Positions 27,141 through 38,300 of a stretch of DNA of 64,000 nucleotides are shown in pieces. A model generated the notes under the pieces. That model was not told the DNA's origin and did not search any database. It was given only the letters and a program-made list of their open reading frames with translations. Each line of letters opens with the position of its first letter. Position 1 is the first letter of the stretch. This stretch comes from an uncultured Lewinella sp. (GTDB taxonomy: Bacteria; Bacteroidota; Bacteroidia; Chitinophagales; Saprospiraceae), in contig CAJXPD010000005.1 in NCBI GenBank assembly GCA_913057785.1, forward strand, positions 1 through 64,000, written 5' to 3'. A program made the position numbers and the translations under genes.

Positions 27141-30100
27141 ATGAAAAAAATCCTTCTACAATTAATCTTACTTGCTTGCACGACCGCCTTAGCTGCTCAG
27201 CCAGACCAAGTGTCGGTTGTGAATACCGCTGATGGAATGAAGCTTGTAGTCAACGGCGAAGATTTCATGGTCAACGGTATGAACTGGGATTACTTCCCGA
27301 TTGGAACTACAGTTACTTATAGTTTATGGAAACAGCCAGATGATGTCATTAGAGCAGCCTTGGATGAGGAGATGTCTCTTTTGAAAAATATGGGTGTAAA
27401 TGTGATCCGTGTTTATACGGGGATTCAGCCACGATGGATCCGATACATACATGAAAAGTATGGTATCTATACTATGCTTAATCACGCCTTCGGAAGATAT
27501 GGTTTGACCCTAGATGGAAGTTGGGTCGCTAACACAGAATATTCTGACCCAAGAGTGAAGGAGCTACTAATGAAGGAGGCGACGGAAATGGCACAACAAT
27601 ATAAAGGTACGCCCGGATTGTTATTGTACTTGTTAGGAAATGAAAATAACTACGGTCTGTTCTGGGGTGGAGCAGAGACGGAAGATATTCCGATTCAAGA
27701 TCGGAAGTCAACCATTCGTGCCCGCGCTATGTACAAGCTAATGAATGAGGCCACGGTCGCTATGAAGGCCATAGATACCGGTCATCCGGTAGCGATCTGT
27801 AATGGTGACTTGCTATTCATGGAACTGATCGTGGAAGAATGTAAAGACGTGGACATTTTCGGAACCAATATGTACCGTGGTGTTTCTTTTGGTGATGCTT
27901 TTGAACGAGTACGGCAGGAATTCGGAAAACCTATCTTGTTTACGGAGTTCGGTGCAGATGCCTTTAATGCGAGAAGTAATTCTGAAGACCAATTGTCCCA
28001 AGCCTATTACATGGTGAACAATTGGCAAGAAATTTATGATAACGCTGCGGGTGTAGGTGGTGCCGGTAATTCTATCGGTGGATTTACCTTCCAGTTCAGT
28101 GATGGATGGTGGAAATATGGCCAAACCAAAAACTTAGATGTTCACGACAACACAGCATCTTGGGGCGCGGGAGGATATGAACGTGATTTTGAGGAAGGAG
28201 AAAACAACATGAACGAGGAATGGTTTGGTATCTGTGCGAAAGGGCCAACCGATTCTCGCGGATTGTATCAATTGTACCCAAGAGCCGCTTATTATGCCTT
28301 GAAGCAAGCGCATGAATTCAATCCTTATGCAACTGGCGCAAGCGGAGAATCCGTCAGAGCCCACTTTGGAAAGATTACCTTGATGGATGCCGTGACTCGC
28401 GCTAGAGGAGATAAGGCTGCTTTGGCCGCAGAGTCAACCAAGAAAATTCGATTGAGTGACTTTAGAGCGGAGATCTCCACTTTTATAACAGGAGGAGACA
28501 TGATTCGAACGCCTGTCGATCCTGACCCAACTGCACTTACCTACCCGGATGAATTAGGCTTTGACCATATGGCTTCTTATTTCTTTGAAGTAGAAGCAAA
28601 ACCCAGCAATGATGTTCGCATGAACGTTTCTTTCAACGTACTGGGTAATGTAGCAGAGAATCCAATCAATGAAATCTTCTACGAAAACCGAGGCCGTCCT
28701 CGTGTTGTCAATACCAACCAGGGAGGACTTGCGCTACCGGATATTAACCGACTCAGTGTATATCGAGCGGATTTCAACTGGAAGCACAAATGGGCAGACT
28801 TAACGGGTTTCTACCGTACAGGTCACTATCATTGGGGATATGAAGGCGACTTTTTTGGCTTGTATCCAGAAGCAAACTATGGCCCAAACATTGATATCTA
28901 CAATGGTACTGCTCCTTTCGGATTCGAAGCGGAATTGAAAAGAGATTTGAAAGGTTTCAAGATTGCATTCGGACCTGAACTATGGTGGGGAGCTAACCCC
29001 GCGATTTTGATCAAATACCATCGCAAGTTTGGTAAGTATGACGTAACAGGGATTTTCCACGAAGATGTGGATCGCCCAGGAAATACTGTGAGTTCATTCG
29101 CTATCCCAATGCCACAAACCCGTAGAGCTACCTTGCACATCGAAAGAGAGTTAGGTCCCTTGGGTGTCCAGCTAGGAGGCATGTGGGGTGGACAACCCTT
29201 GGTCGGTCGAGAATTCCAGATTATCGATGAAGACGATGATAAAGCTGCTGTATACCAAGATGAGATCAAAAGTAGTGATACATGGGGTGGTAAGGTTAAG
29301 TTGACGCTTACTTCTGGTAAGGTCAACTGGTATGCACAAGCTGCTGCTATGGGCTTGGTAGCCAATGGTGGAGCTGATTACACGCAGACATTTACAGGAT
29401 GGAGATTGAAAGATAGTGGAAGTGGAAATCAAGTGAACTTCCTGACTGGTTTTACCTATGCTATGGGTAATCTTCAAATTGCTCCGAATTTCTTGTGGCA
29501 GAAACCTATTGTCGCACCGATTCCTGGTGATGTTGCTGCTCCTGGCAGACCTAGAAACATCCTGGATGATCCATTTGCAGTAAGAGCGAATAGAGAGCAA
29601 GTAGCCGGTGAGATCCTGTTTACTTATGATCCAACACCTGCAACCTGGATGTATTCCTGGGATAGCGATATGGTGGAAGATTCTAAGTTTGCGGTTAGCG
29701 CAGGTTTGGTGTATCGTCACTTACCCACAACCATGGATGCCGGTGTTGGTATCTTCGGCGATGGCCGTACGCTGTTCGTCTTCCCCGGTGCTCCACCAGC
29801 GCAAGATCTATGGGAAGCGCATGCTCGTATCGTGTCTAAGGTTAGTTCTAAGTTTGGTGTGATTGCCAATGTCTATGGCGGTAATGCACAGGCCAACGGT
29901 AGTGACCCTCGCTTGTTGGAGCGCTTCGGAACAGATGTTCGTTTGATCTACAACAAGTTGAAAGTATCCACTATGTTCAAAGTGAACGACTGGGGACCAT
30001 TTGATTATCATCGTGACTTCAACTTGACTTTCCCATTGCAGCTAACGGCTGACCTTTCTACAAACCTGGGTAGTCCAACATGGCTTGACATGCCAGATAC

Positions 30101-30275
30101 TAGAGCGGGTATCCGCGCTACCTGGCGTTCTTTGGATCAGTTTTCTCCACGTTACTGCCCGACAACTGCTTTGGACGCAGCAGGTGACAGAGTTTGTGAT
30201 CCGCTTGCTCCAGGCTTTGACGACGGACAAGAATGGGAAATTAGAACTTATATACACTTCAACATCGGCAAATAG
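27141..30275 (+). CDS. GH-A-type glycosidase fused to a predicted outer-membrane beta-barrel
   Basis: A 1044-aa exported protein with a signal peptide at 1-19. Residues about 25-400 form a clan GH-A TIM-barrel glycoside hydrolase (GH2-like): the acid/base Glu168 lies in YLLGNENNYG and the nucleophile Glu269 in ILFTEFGADA. From about residue 440 to the end the sequence has no enzyme motif. Instead it has many short alternating amphipathic strands rich in Tyr, Trp and Phe with Gly/Asp turns, and it ends EIRTYIHFNIGK with a penultimate-strand pattern typical of outer-membrane barrels. I infer an enzyme tethered to, and perhaps feeding, its own pore. The exact GH family is not assigned. It is the first gene of the locus. 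Confidence 0.75.
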   Translation: MKKILLQLILLACTTALAAQPDQVSVVNTADGMKLVVNGEDFMVNGMNWDYFPIGTTVTYSLWKQPDDVIRAALDEEMSLLKNMGVNVIRVYTGIQPRWIRYIHEKYGIYTMLNHAFGRYGLTLDGSWVANTEYSDPRVKELLMKEATEMAQQYKGTPGLLLYLLGNENNYGLFWGGAETEDIPIQDRKSTIRARAMYKLMNEATVAMKAIDTGHPVAICNGDLLFMELIVEECKDVDIFGTNMYRGVSFGDAFERVRQEFGKPILFTEFGADAFNARSNSEDQLSQAYYMVNNWQEIYDNAAGVGGAGNSIGGFTFQFSDGWWKYGQTKNLDVHDNTASWGAGGYERDFEEGENNMNEEWFGICAKGPTDSRGLYQLYPRAAYYALKQAHEFNPYATGASGESVRAHFGKITLMDAVTRARGDKAALAAESTKKIRLSDFRAEISTFITGGDMIRTPVDPDPTALTYPDELGFDHMASYFFEVEAKPSNDVRMNVSFNVLGNVAENPINEIFYENRGRPRVVNTNQGGLALPDINRLSVYRADFNWKHKWADLTGFYRTGHYHWGYEGDFFGLYPEANYGPNIDIYNGTAPFGFEAELKRDLKGFKIAFGPELWWGANPAILIKYHRKFGKYDVTGIFHEDVDRPGNTVSSFAIPMPQTRRATLHIERELGPLGVQLGGMWGGQPLVGREFQIIDEDDDKAAVYQDEIKSSDTWGGKVKLTLTSGKVNWYAQAAAMGLVANGGADYTQTFTGWRLKDSGSGNQVNFLTGFTYAMGNLQIAPNFLWQKPIVAPIPGDVAAPGRPRNILDDPFAVRANREQVAGEILFTYDPTPATWMYSWDSDMVEDSKFAVSAGLVYRHLPTTMDAGVGIFGDGRTLFVFPGAPPAQDLWEAHARIVSKVSSKFGVIANVYGGNAQANGSDPRLLERFGTDVRLIYNKLKVSTMFKVNDWGPFDYHRDFNLTFPLQLTADLSTNLGSPTWLDMPDTRAGIRATWRSLDQFSPRYCPTTALDAAGDRVCDPLAPGFDDGQEWEIRTYIHFNIGK

Positions 30276-30348
30276 TGTGTTGCTAGCAGTGTCTTGCAAC
30301 GGGCCTGTATCATCGCATTATTTGATCAAATAAAAAAGACATAAATAG

Positions 30349-33300
30349 ATGAAAGCTAAACCAATATTTAAAGTTTCCTCAACGCTCTGTGCAGCGCTAC
30401 TACTACTTCTTGCTTTCAGCTGTAGCAGAGAAATTGACGGATTGGAACCCGCTGACTTTCCCACTGGCGGAGAGGTCTTCATAGACGGTTTCCCAGGTGG
30501 TCTACAATACACCGCTTTTGGTGGCTCTAAAACGGATGCTTTTCAAGTAGATGAAGACGTATCCTACGATGGAGAAGCCTCCATGCGTTTTTCTGTACCC
30601 GATCTTGATGATCCCAGTGGAGGATATGCAGGTGGGGCTTACACTTATCCAGTAGGCCGAGATTTGACTGGATTTGATGCCTTGACTTTTTGGGCCAAAG
30701 CGTCTAAATCAGCTAACATTGATGAGATTGGATTTGGCAACGATTTAGGAGAATCCAAGTACCGAGCAGTCATCACTAATGTTGCTGTAAATACAAACTG
30801 GAAAAAGTACTACATTCCCATTCCTGATGCTTCGAAACTGACGCAGGAGAGAGGTATGCTATGGTACTCTGAGGGACCAGAAGATGGAAAGGGCTACACG
30901 TTTTGGATCGATGAGGTACAATTTGAGAAATTGGGAACCATAGCACACCCTAAGGCTTCCATTTTGCTAGGCAATGAAATTCAGTTGACTGCCGAAACGG
31001 GTGATAGACTAGTTGTTGATGGCTTGACAGCAGCTGCCAACTTGCCGAACGGGGTTGATCAAACAGTATTGGTTGCTCCTGGATATTTTGACTTTAGTTC
31101 TTCTGATCCATCTGTAGCGACGATTAATGCAAGTGGTGTATTGACCGTTATCGATGCCGGTACTACTGTCATTACAGCCACGTTAGGAGAGGTCGATGCC
31201 GAAGGTTCTTTAACCCTCGAATCTACTGGAGACCCTATCCTGCCTCCAACACCAGCTCCCACACCGCAGGTTAGCCAGGATAGTGTTATTTCTATGTACA
31301 GTAATGTATATAATGATGTAGTGGTGGACACCTGGAACCCTTTTTGGGAATTCTCAACTACGCTAGTAGATGATGTTAAAATCGGGAATGATGACTTGAA
31401 GCGATACAAGCAGCTCAACTTTGTAGGTATCCTTACAGAGTCGGCCAAGATTGATGCCTCTGATATGACCCACTTCCATATGGACATTTGGACACCAGAT
31501 CCAACGGATGGTGGGCAGACCTTCAAAATTCTATTAGTGGATTTCGGAGCAGACGGTAATTTCGGAGGAGGAGATGATTCTTCTCATGAAGTGAGCTTTA
31601 CCGCGCCCACCTTGTCATCAGGAAAATGGGTGAGTCTAGATATTCCTTTAGTGGACTTTGCCGGTTTGGTGAATCGTAACAATATTGCCCAGTTGGTACT
31701 TTCTGGAGAAATTCCCAACGTCTTCGTAGACAATGTCTACTACTATAACAGTGGCTCCAGCGGACGACCAGAGCCGACTGAAGCTGCACCAACCCCGACG
31801 GTGGATGCCGCTGATGTTGTTTCACTGTTCAGTAATGCGTACGATGATGTACCGGTAGATACTTGGTCCGCTGATTGGGACGTGGCTCAACTAGAAGACA
31901 TTCAGGTAGCAGGAGATGATGTGAAATTGTATACAGGTTTGTCTTTCGCTGGTATCGAATTTACAAGCCAAACCGTGGACGCTTCTCAGTTGGATCGTTT
32001 CCATATGGACATTTGGACGCCAGATCCTACTACCGTACCCGCCGCCCTACGTATCAAGTTAGTTGATTTTGGTGCAGACGGTGCCTTCGGTGGTGGTGAT
32101 GATGTGGAACATGAACTAGCAATAGATGCGAACACCAGCCCAGCATTGGCTACCGAGTCATGGGTGGGCATAGATCTGCCTCTAAGCGCCTTTGCAGGCC
32201 TTACCACTCGTGGCAACCTCGCTCAAATGATTATCTCTGGTGATCCTAATACTTTATACGTTGACAATATTTACTTCTACGCTGGCGAAGGCGGCGGTGG
32301 TGGCGGTGGAGATACCGAGCCAATGGTAGCTGCTCCAGCGCCTACACAAAGTAGTGCTGATGTTGTTTCTCTATTCAGTGATGTGTACGACGATGTACCG
32401 GTGGATACTTGGCGTACAGATTGGTCAAATGCGACTTTTGAAGATGTTTTAGTAGCCGATAATGCGACTAAAAAGTATTCTGCGCTTGACTTTGTAGGCA
32501 TTGAAACTGTGGCCAATCCTGTGGACGCAAGCGGGATGACCCACTTTAGCATGGATGTTTGGTCTCCAGATTTCACCGTGTTCGGTGTGAAGCTGGTTGA
32601 CTTTGGTGCCGATGGTGCCTTTGGTGGTGGCGATGACGTGGAGCATCAAATTAACTTTGAGGCTCCGGTGCAAGGAGATTGGGTGAGTTTTGATATTCCA
32701 TTGGCAGATTTCACCGGTTTAACCACGACTTCTAACATTGCACAGTATATTCTAGTAGGTCAGCCTACTGCTGCGACTACGGTATTTGTAGATAATGTTT
32801 ACTTCTTCAATAGTGAAGGAGGAGGAGGTGGTGGTAATGAGCCTACCATGGCTGCTCCAACGCCAACGCAAAGCGAATCGGATGTCGTTTCGCTGTTCAG
32901 TGATGCCTATACTGATGTAACTGTTGATACTTGGCGTACAGACTGGTCTGCTGCTACTTTTGAAGATGTTACGGTAGATGGTAATGCGACTAAGAAGTAC
33001 TCAGACCTAGATTTTGTCGGCATTGAAACGGTGTCAAGCACAGTAGATGCCAGCAATATGACACACTTCCGTATGGATGTTTGGTCTCCAGACTTTACGG
33101 TCTTTGGTATCAAACTAGTTGATTTCGGTGCGGATGGCGCTTTCGGAGGTGGTGATGATGCAGAACATCAAATCAACTTCGATGCTCCTGTACAGGGAGA
33201 ATGGGTGAGCTTCGATATCCCGTTGACTGACTTCACAGGTCTTACGACTACTGGTAATATCGCTCAGTATATCTTGGTGGGACAACCCACAGGAGCAACA

Positions 33301-34374
33301 ACAGTTTTCGTGGACAATGTTTACTTCTACACCGATGGCGGTGGAGGAATGTTGACAGAGCCAGCCATGGAAGCTCCAACACCAACGGAGGATGCCGCTA
33401 ATGTAGTTTCTCTATTTAGCGATGCCTACGATGATGTAGCCGTTGATACATGGCGTACAGATTGGTCGGCTGCTACCTTTGAAGATGTGACCGTAAATGG
33501 TAATGCGACCAAGAAATACTCTGCATTAGACTTTGTAGGTATTGAAACAGTTTCCAGCCCAGTGGATGCTAGCAATATGACTAATTTCAGTATGGATATC
33601 TGGTCCCCTGACTTCGAATTGTTTGGAATCAAACTGGTTGACTTTGGAGCGGATGGTGCCTTTGGCGGCGGAGACGACGTCGAGCATCAGATAGACTTCA
33701 ACATGCCGATGCAAGGAGACTGGGTGAGCTTAGATATTCCATTGACTGACTTCACTGGCCTCACGACTACCGGTAATATTGCTCAATTTATCTTAGTAGG
33801 TCGCCCTGCTGGAACTACCACGGTCTTTGTAGATAACATCTACTTCTATGGAGAAGGTGGTGGTGGAAACCTTACTGAGCCAGCAGAAGCTGCTCCAGCA
33901 CCAACCCTTGCCGAAGCAGATGTAATTTCGCTGTTCAGTGACGTTTATACAGATGTTCCTGTTGATACCTGGCGTACAGATTGGTCTTCAGCGACTTTCG
34001 AAGATGTGATGGTAGCAGGTAATGCGACTAAGAAGTATTCTGCCCTAGATTTTGTGGGTATCGAAACTGTGGCCAACACCGTTGATGCTAGTGAAATGAC
34101 TCACTTCCATATCGATGTATGGTCAGCTGATGCTACATTCTTCGGTATCAAAATCGTTGACTTTGGTGCGGACGGCGCCTTTGGAGGAGGAGATGATGTA
34201 GAACATCAGATCAACTTTGAAGCTCCTCAACAAGGAGGCTGGGTGAGCTATGATATTCCATTGACTGACTTCGCCGGACTGACAACAAAAGGAAATGTAG
34301 CACAATACATCTTAGTAGGTCAGCCTACTGGAGCGAATACGATTTTCGTTGACAACATGTATTTCCACAAATAA
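30349..34374 (+). CDS. Surface lipoprotein with six tandem carbohydrate-binding-like repeats
   Basis: A 1341-aa SpII lipoprotein (lipobox LLAFSC, Cys near residue 25). A CBM-like jelly-roll domain (about 35-195) and a BIG2/Ig-like domain (about 200-295) precede six repeats starting near residues 303, 480, 662, 835, 1009 and 1182, with period 173-182. Each repeat opens APTP...VVSLFSDAY and contains VDTWRTDW, a DFGADGAFGGGDD loop that resembles a calcium site, and VFVDNVYF at the end. Gly-rich linkers join repeats 2-6. No catalytic domain is visible. It is likely a cell-surface glucan-capture protein standing in for a SusD/SGBP. Repeats 3-6 are most alike, implying recent duplication. Confidence 0.85.
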   Translation: MKAKPIFKVSSTLCAALLLLLAFSCSREIDGLEPADFPTGGEVFIDGFPGGLQYTAFGGSKTDAFQVDEDVSYDGEASMRFSVPDLDDPSGGYAGGAYTYPVGRDLTGFDALTFWAKASKSANIDEIGFGNDLGESKYRAVITNVAVNTNWKKYYIPIPDASKLTQERGMLWYSEGPEDGKGYTFWIDEVQFEKLGTIAHPKASILLGNEIQLTAETGDRLVVDGLTAAANLPNGVDQTVLVAPGYFDFSSSDPSVATINASGVLTVIDAGTTVITATLGEVDAEGSLTLESTGDPILPPTPAPTPQVSQDSVISMYSNVYNDVVVDTWNPFWEFSTTLVDDVKIGNDDLKRYKQLNFVGILTESAKIDASDMTHFHMDIWTPDPTDGGQTFKILLVDFGADGNFGGGDDSSHEVSFTAPTLSSGKWVSLDIPLVDFAGLVNRNNIAQLVLSGEIPNVFVDNVYYYNSGSSGRPEPTEAAPTPTVDAADVVSLFSNAYDDVPVDTWSADWDVAQLEDIQVAGDDVKLYTGLSFAGIEFTSQTVDASQLDRFHMDIWTPDPTTVPAALRIKLVDFGADGAFGGGDDVEHELAIDANTSPALATESWVGIDLPLSAFAGLTTRGNLAQMIISGDPNTLYVDNIYFYAGEGGGGGGGDTEPMVAAPAPTQSSADVVSLFSDVYDDVPVDTWRTDWSNATFEDVLVADNATKKYSALDFVGIETVANPVDASGMTHFSMDVWSPDFTVFGVKLVDFGADGAFGGGDDVEHQINFEAPVQGDWVSFDIPLADFTGLTTTSNIAQYILVGQPTAATTVFVDNVYFFNSEGGGGGGNEPTMAAPTPTQSESDVVSLFSDAYTDVTVDTWRTDWSAATFEDVTVDGNATKKYSDLDFVGIETVSSTVDASNMTHFRMDVWSPDFTVFGIKLVDFGADGAFGGGDDAEHQINFDAPVQGEWVSFDIPLTDFTGLTTTGNIAQYILVGQPTGATTVFVDNVYFYTDGGGGMLTEPAMEAPTPTEDAANVVSLFSDAYDDVAVDTWRTDWSAATFEDVTVNGNATKKYSALDFVGIETVSSPVDASNMTNFSMDIWSPDFELFGIKLVDFGADGAFGGGDDVEHQIDFNMPMQGDWVSLDIPLTDFTGLTTTGNIAQFILVGRPAGTTTVFVDNIYFYGEGGGGNLTEPAEAAPAPTLAEADVISLFSDVYTDVPVDTWRTDWSSATFEDVMVAGNATKKYSALDFVGIETVANTVDASEMTHFHIDVWSADATFFGIKIVDFGADGAFGGGDDVEHQINFEAPQQGGWVSYDIPLTDFAGLTTKGNVAQYILVGQPTGANTIFVDNMYFHK

Positions 34375-34392
34375 CATTTAGTGTAGTTAAAG

Positions 34393-34427
34393 GGAAGCTA
34401 ATTTCCTCTTCGGAAGAATTGGCTTCC
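34393..34427 (+). promoter_or_regulatory. Intra-locus hairpin between repeat lipoprotein and GH16 genes
   Basis: An imperfect stem GGAAGCTAATT/AATTGGCTTCC with further pairing in the loop lies 19 bases after the lipoprotein stop and is followed by TTTCCC. The weak T-tract suggests partial termination or an RNA-processing site that would lower expression of genes downstream of the abundant lipoprotein. Confidence 0.45.
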
Positions 34428-34480
34428 TTTCCCAGACTCCGTTAGAGAGTCGTCAATCCTACACTCAAAATAAAAGTAAA

Positions 34481-35314
34481 ATGCAATTTAAATATAGCGC
34501 TATAAAGCCCTTCGGTGGCATTGCACTTCTCTTTTTAGTAGCCTTTGTATTCTCTGCTTGTGAAGAGGACAATGAAGCTCTCGCAGATCGAAATTATCAA
34601 CTGGTATGGCAAGATGAGTTTGAAGGAGCTGCTGGTCAATTGCCAGACGCAAGCAAGTGGAATTTTGATGTCGGTACCGGTTGGGGAAATAACCAACTAG
34701 AATATGATACAGACCGTGCCGAAAACGCCTCCACCGATGGTAATGGCAATCTAGCTATTGTAGCTCGTAGAGAATCTTTTGCCGGATCCGCTTTTACTTC
34801 AGCTAGAATTACCACCCTAGGGAAATTTGACCGAACCTACGGTCGATTCGAAGCCCGCATTAAAATGCCTTGGGGCCCAGGAATTTGGCCTGCTTTCTGG
34901 TTGTTGGGCTCAAATTGCGACCAGCAAGAATGGCCGCTGTGTGGTGAGATTGACGTGATGGAATATAGAGGTCAAGAGCCAAATATTATTCATGGTTCGG
35001 TGCATGGCCCTGGATATTCTGCTGGGGGAGCAATTACCAAAAATTTTAGCTTCGAACAAGGCCGATTTGATACCGATTTTCACTTATTCGCTGTTGAGTG
35101 GGGCGAAGAATTTATCAACTACTATGTTGACGAAACGCTATACTTTTCTATCACTCCCGCAGATTTACCAGGCGAATGGGTATATGACCACCCTTTTCAT
35201 ATCATCTTGAACGTGGCTGTTGGTGGTGACTATGTAGGTTTTCCAACTACGCAGACACCCTTCCCACAAACCATGTTAGTCGATTACGTGAGAGTATACC
35301 AGGAAGTAAATTAG
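34481..35314 (+). CDS. GH16 beta-glucanase lipoprotein (laminarinase type)
   Basis: A 277-aa secreted lipoprotein (lipobox FSAC, Cys27). The single GH16 domain has the catalytic GEIDVMEYRG: nucleophile Glu156, Asp158 and acid/base Glu161. The DEFEG start and WPAFWLLG region are typical of the bacterial beta-1,3-glucanase branch. There is no extra binding domain; binding may be supplied by the neighbouring repeat lipoprotein. It should endo-cleave beta-1,3- or mixed-linkage glucan at the cell surface. Confidence 0.92.
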   Translation: MQFKYSAIKPFGGIALLFLVAFVFSACEEDNEALADRNYQLVWQDEFEGAAGQLPDASKWNFDVGTGWGNNQLEYDTDRAENASTDGNGNLAIVARRESFAGSAFTSARITTLGKFDRTYGRFEARIKMPWGPGIWPAFWLLGSNCDQQEWPLCGEIDVMEYRGQEPNIIHGSVHGPGYSAGGAITKNFSFEQGRFDTDFHLFAVEWGEEFINYYVDETLYFSITPADLPGEWVYDHPFHIILNVAVGGDYVGFPTTQTPFPQTMLVDYVRVYQEVN

Positions 35315-35375
35315 CGCTAAGTACTTAACTTAGAGGACAAAAGTTTTGGACCGCTAATACAGAACAGAATCAACA

Positions 35376-38300
35376 ATGGAAACCGTACAGTCAACAACAG
35401 AGCTGGTAGAAATCAGCCAGGTAGAATTTGAGGGCGAAGCCTACTTCAAGATTACCAATAGCGACGCCATGCGTCCTTTCTTTATGAGTCTCGTTAGTCA
35501 TTCCAATCATTGGATGTTTATTTCCAGTAATGGTGGATTAACAGCTGGCCGAAAGAATTCGGAGAACCCTCTGTTCCCGTATTACACAGATGACAAGATT
35601 ACTGAGTCGGCCGAAATTACTGGCAGCAAATCGATCTTCTGTGTCCATAAGGAAGGTAAAGCCTTGATTTGGGAGCCCTTCTCCGAAAGATTCGAAGGAA
35701 GGTATATGGTTCGTAGAAACCTGTACAAGAGCATCTATGGTAATAAGCTTCTCTTTGAAGAAGTGAACCTAGACCTAGAGCTGAGCTTCCGATATCAATG
35801 GTGTACCAGTGAGAAGTATGGTTTTATCAGGAGATCCATCCTGACCAATATGTCTGGAAAGGATGTAGTTGTAGAGCTATTAGACGGTCTTCAGAATATC
35901 ATGCCTTATGGCGTGCCAAGTGACCTCCAAATGCGATCCAGCAACTTGGTAGATGCCTACAAGAAAAGTGAATTGGAAAAAGACACTGGGCTAGGTATCT
36001 ACAGTTTGAGCGCTATCATCGTTGACAAGGCTGAACCTAGTGAAGCCTTAAAGGCCAATGTTGTCTGGTCTCTTGGGTTAGATAATCCTAAATACCTTTT
36101 GTCCTCCCGACAGCTAAAGAATTTCAGGAAGGGGCTACCCTTACAGGAGGAAGTTGATGTACGCGCAGAAAAAGGAGCGTACTTGTTGAATACAGAAGTC
36201 CAGCTTGCTGCAAATGCGGAAAAGTCATGGATGATCATCGCTGATGTAAATAAAAACCACTCAGCTTTAGCCAGAATATCGGAAACCATTGGCGGAGAGA
36301 AGGATTTGGAGAATTTGATACAGCAAGACATTACTGTTTGCACGCAAAGCCTCATTGCACTAAATGCTGCTTCTGACGCTTTGCAACTTACAGCAGACAA
36401 GTTTAGAGATGCTCGTCATTTCTCAAATGTCTTGTTCAATATCATGCGAGGAGGAATTTTCGATGACAACTATCAAATCGAAAAACCTGATTTCGCGAGC
36501 TATTTGGAAAAGGCTAATCGTAGTTCCTATGAGCAAGCCAAAGACCAGCTTGATAAGCTTCCGGACCTTTTCTCTTTTGCAACGCTCCAAAGAATAGCCA
36601 GTCAGAGTCAGGATGATGACTTCAAAAGGCTTTCTTTGGAGTATATGCCTTTGAAATTTAGCCGTCGTCACGGTGATCCCAGCCGGCCCTGGAATAAGTT
36701 CTCTATCAATACACGTAGTGAACTGGATGGTTCGAAGATCTTAGACTATGAAGGCAATTGGCGTGATATATTCCAGAACTGGGAAGCGCTAGCCTTGGCC
36801 TATCCGATGTTCATTGAGAGCATGTTTCAGAAGTTTCTCAATGCTACGACCTTTGATGGTTACAACCCTTATCGGGTCACGAAAGGTGGTTTTGATTGGG
36901 AAATCATCGAGCCAGATGACCCATGGTCTTACATCGGGTATTGGGGAGATCATCAGATCATCTACCTACTGAAATTCTTAGAGTTCTCAGAGAAGGTATT
37001 CCCCGGTAAGCTCGCTACTTATTTTTACAAAGATCTATTTGTGTATGCAAATGTGCCGTACCGAATCAAGTCTTTTGGTGAAATCCTAAAGAACCCAAAG
37101 GATACCATTGACTTCGATCATGAGTCGGACGAACGTATACGGGAACGTAGAGCGGCAATGGGCGCTGATGGAGCTTTGTTGTGTAATGCAGCAGGTGAGA
37201 TCTATCGAGCAAACTTCATTGAGAAAATCTTAGCTACACTACTCGCTAAGTTGTCCAATTATATTCCGGAGGGTGGGATTTGGATGAATACACAGCGTCC
37301 AGAATGGAATGACGCCAATAATGCCCTAGTAGGCAATGGCGTCTCGATGGTCACTCTGTATTACTTGCACCGTTTTCTGCAATTCTTCAAAGGTTTGTTG
37401 AAGGAGGCTAAGCAGGAGGAATTCATGGTGGCTGAGGAACTCATGGAGTTCTTTGGAAAAGTCCAAGCCACCTTTGAACAAAACAAGTCGATCCTTTCAG
37501 GAGCAATCAACGATAAAGATCGAATGCAGGTGCTGCGTGGAGTAGGGGAGGCAGGTTCTGCCTACCGAGATAAGATTTACGACCACGGTTTCTCAGGGGG
37601 CAAAGCCCCGATGAAACTCGGAGAACTGCAATACTTCATCGACATTAGTATTGATTACCTCACGCATGCCATCGATGCCAACAAACGCTCCGACAATCTC
37701 TTTCACGCCTACAACTTAATGACCGTAGAGAGTGATACAGAGGTTTCCATTTCCTATTTGAGCGAAATGCTAGAAGGCCAGGTGGCCGTCTTGAGTGCGG
37801 GGCACCTGTCTGGCGAAGAATCCTTAGCGGTATTGGATGCCATGCGGGAAAGTAAGTTGTACCGCCCGGATCAGCATAGTTACTTGTTATATCCGAACAA
37901 AAACCTACCACGCTTTACTAAGAAGAATACGATTCCAGCTGCGGCCGTGGCTGATTGCGCACTGTTGCAAAAACTAGTGCAAGATGGTCAGGCTCAGATC
38001 ATTGAAAAAGACATTAAAGGTGATTATCATTTTAATGGCAATTTCAGGAATGCTAATGACCTAGAGGCGGCCCTAGTAGGCCTTGCAGCTGGGCCTTACG
38101 CTGATCTGCTGCAGCAGGATAAGAGCAAGGTCCTAGATATTTTTGAGGACATGTTTGATCATAAGGCCTTTACCGGTAGATCGGGCACCTTCTTCGGCTA
38201 CGAGGGATTAGGGTCCATTTATTGGCATATGGTTTCCAAGTTATTACTCGCTGTACAAGAGAGTTACCTACGTGCTATGAAAGAGGGGGCAGCACCCGCT

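Noticed and set aside
31059-34305. Many minus-strand ORFs inside the repeat lipoprotein gene
   Set aside because: They recur with the same period as the repeats and are antisense shadows of the coding strand.
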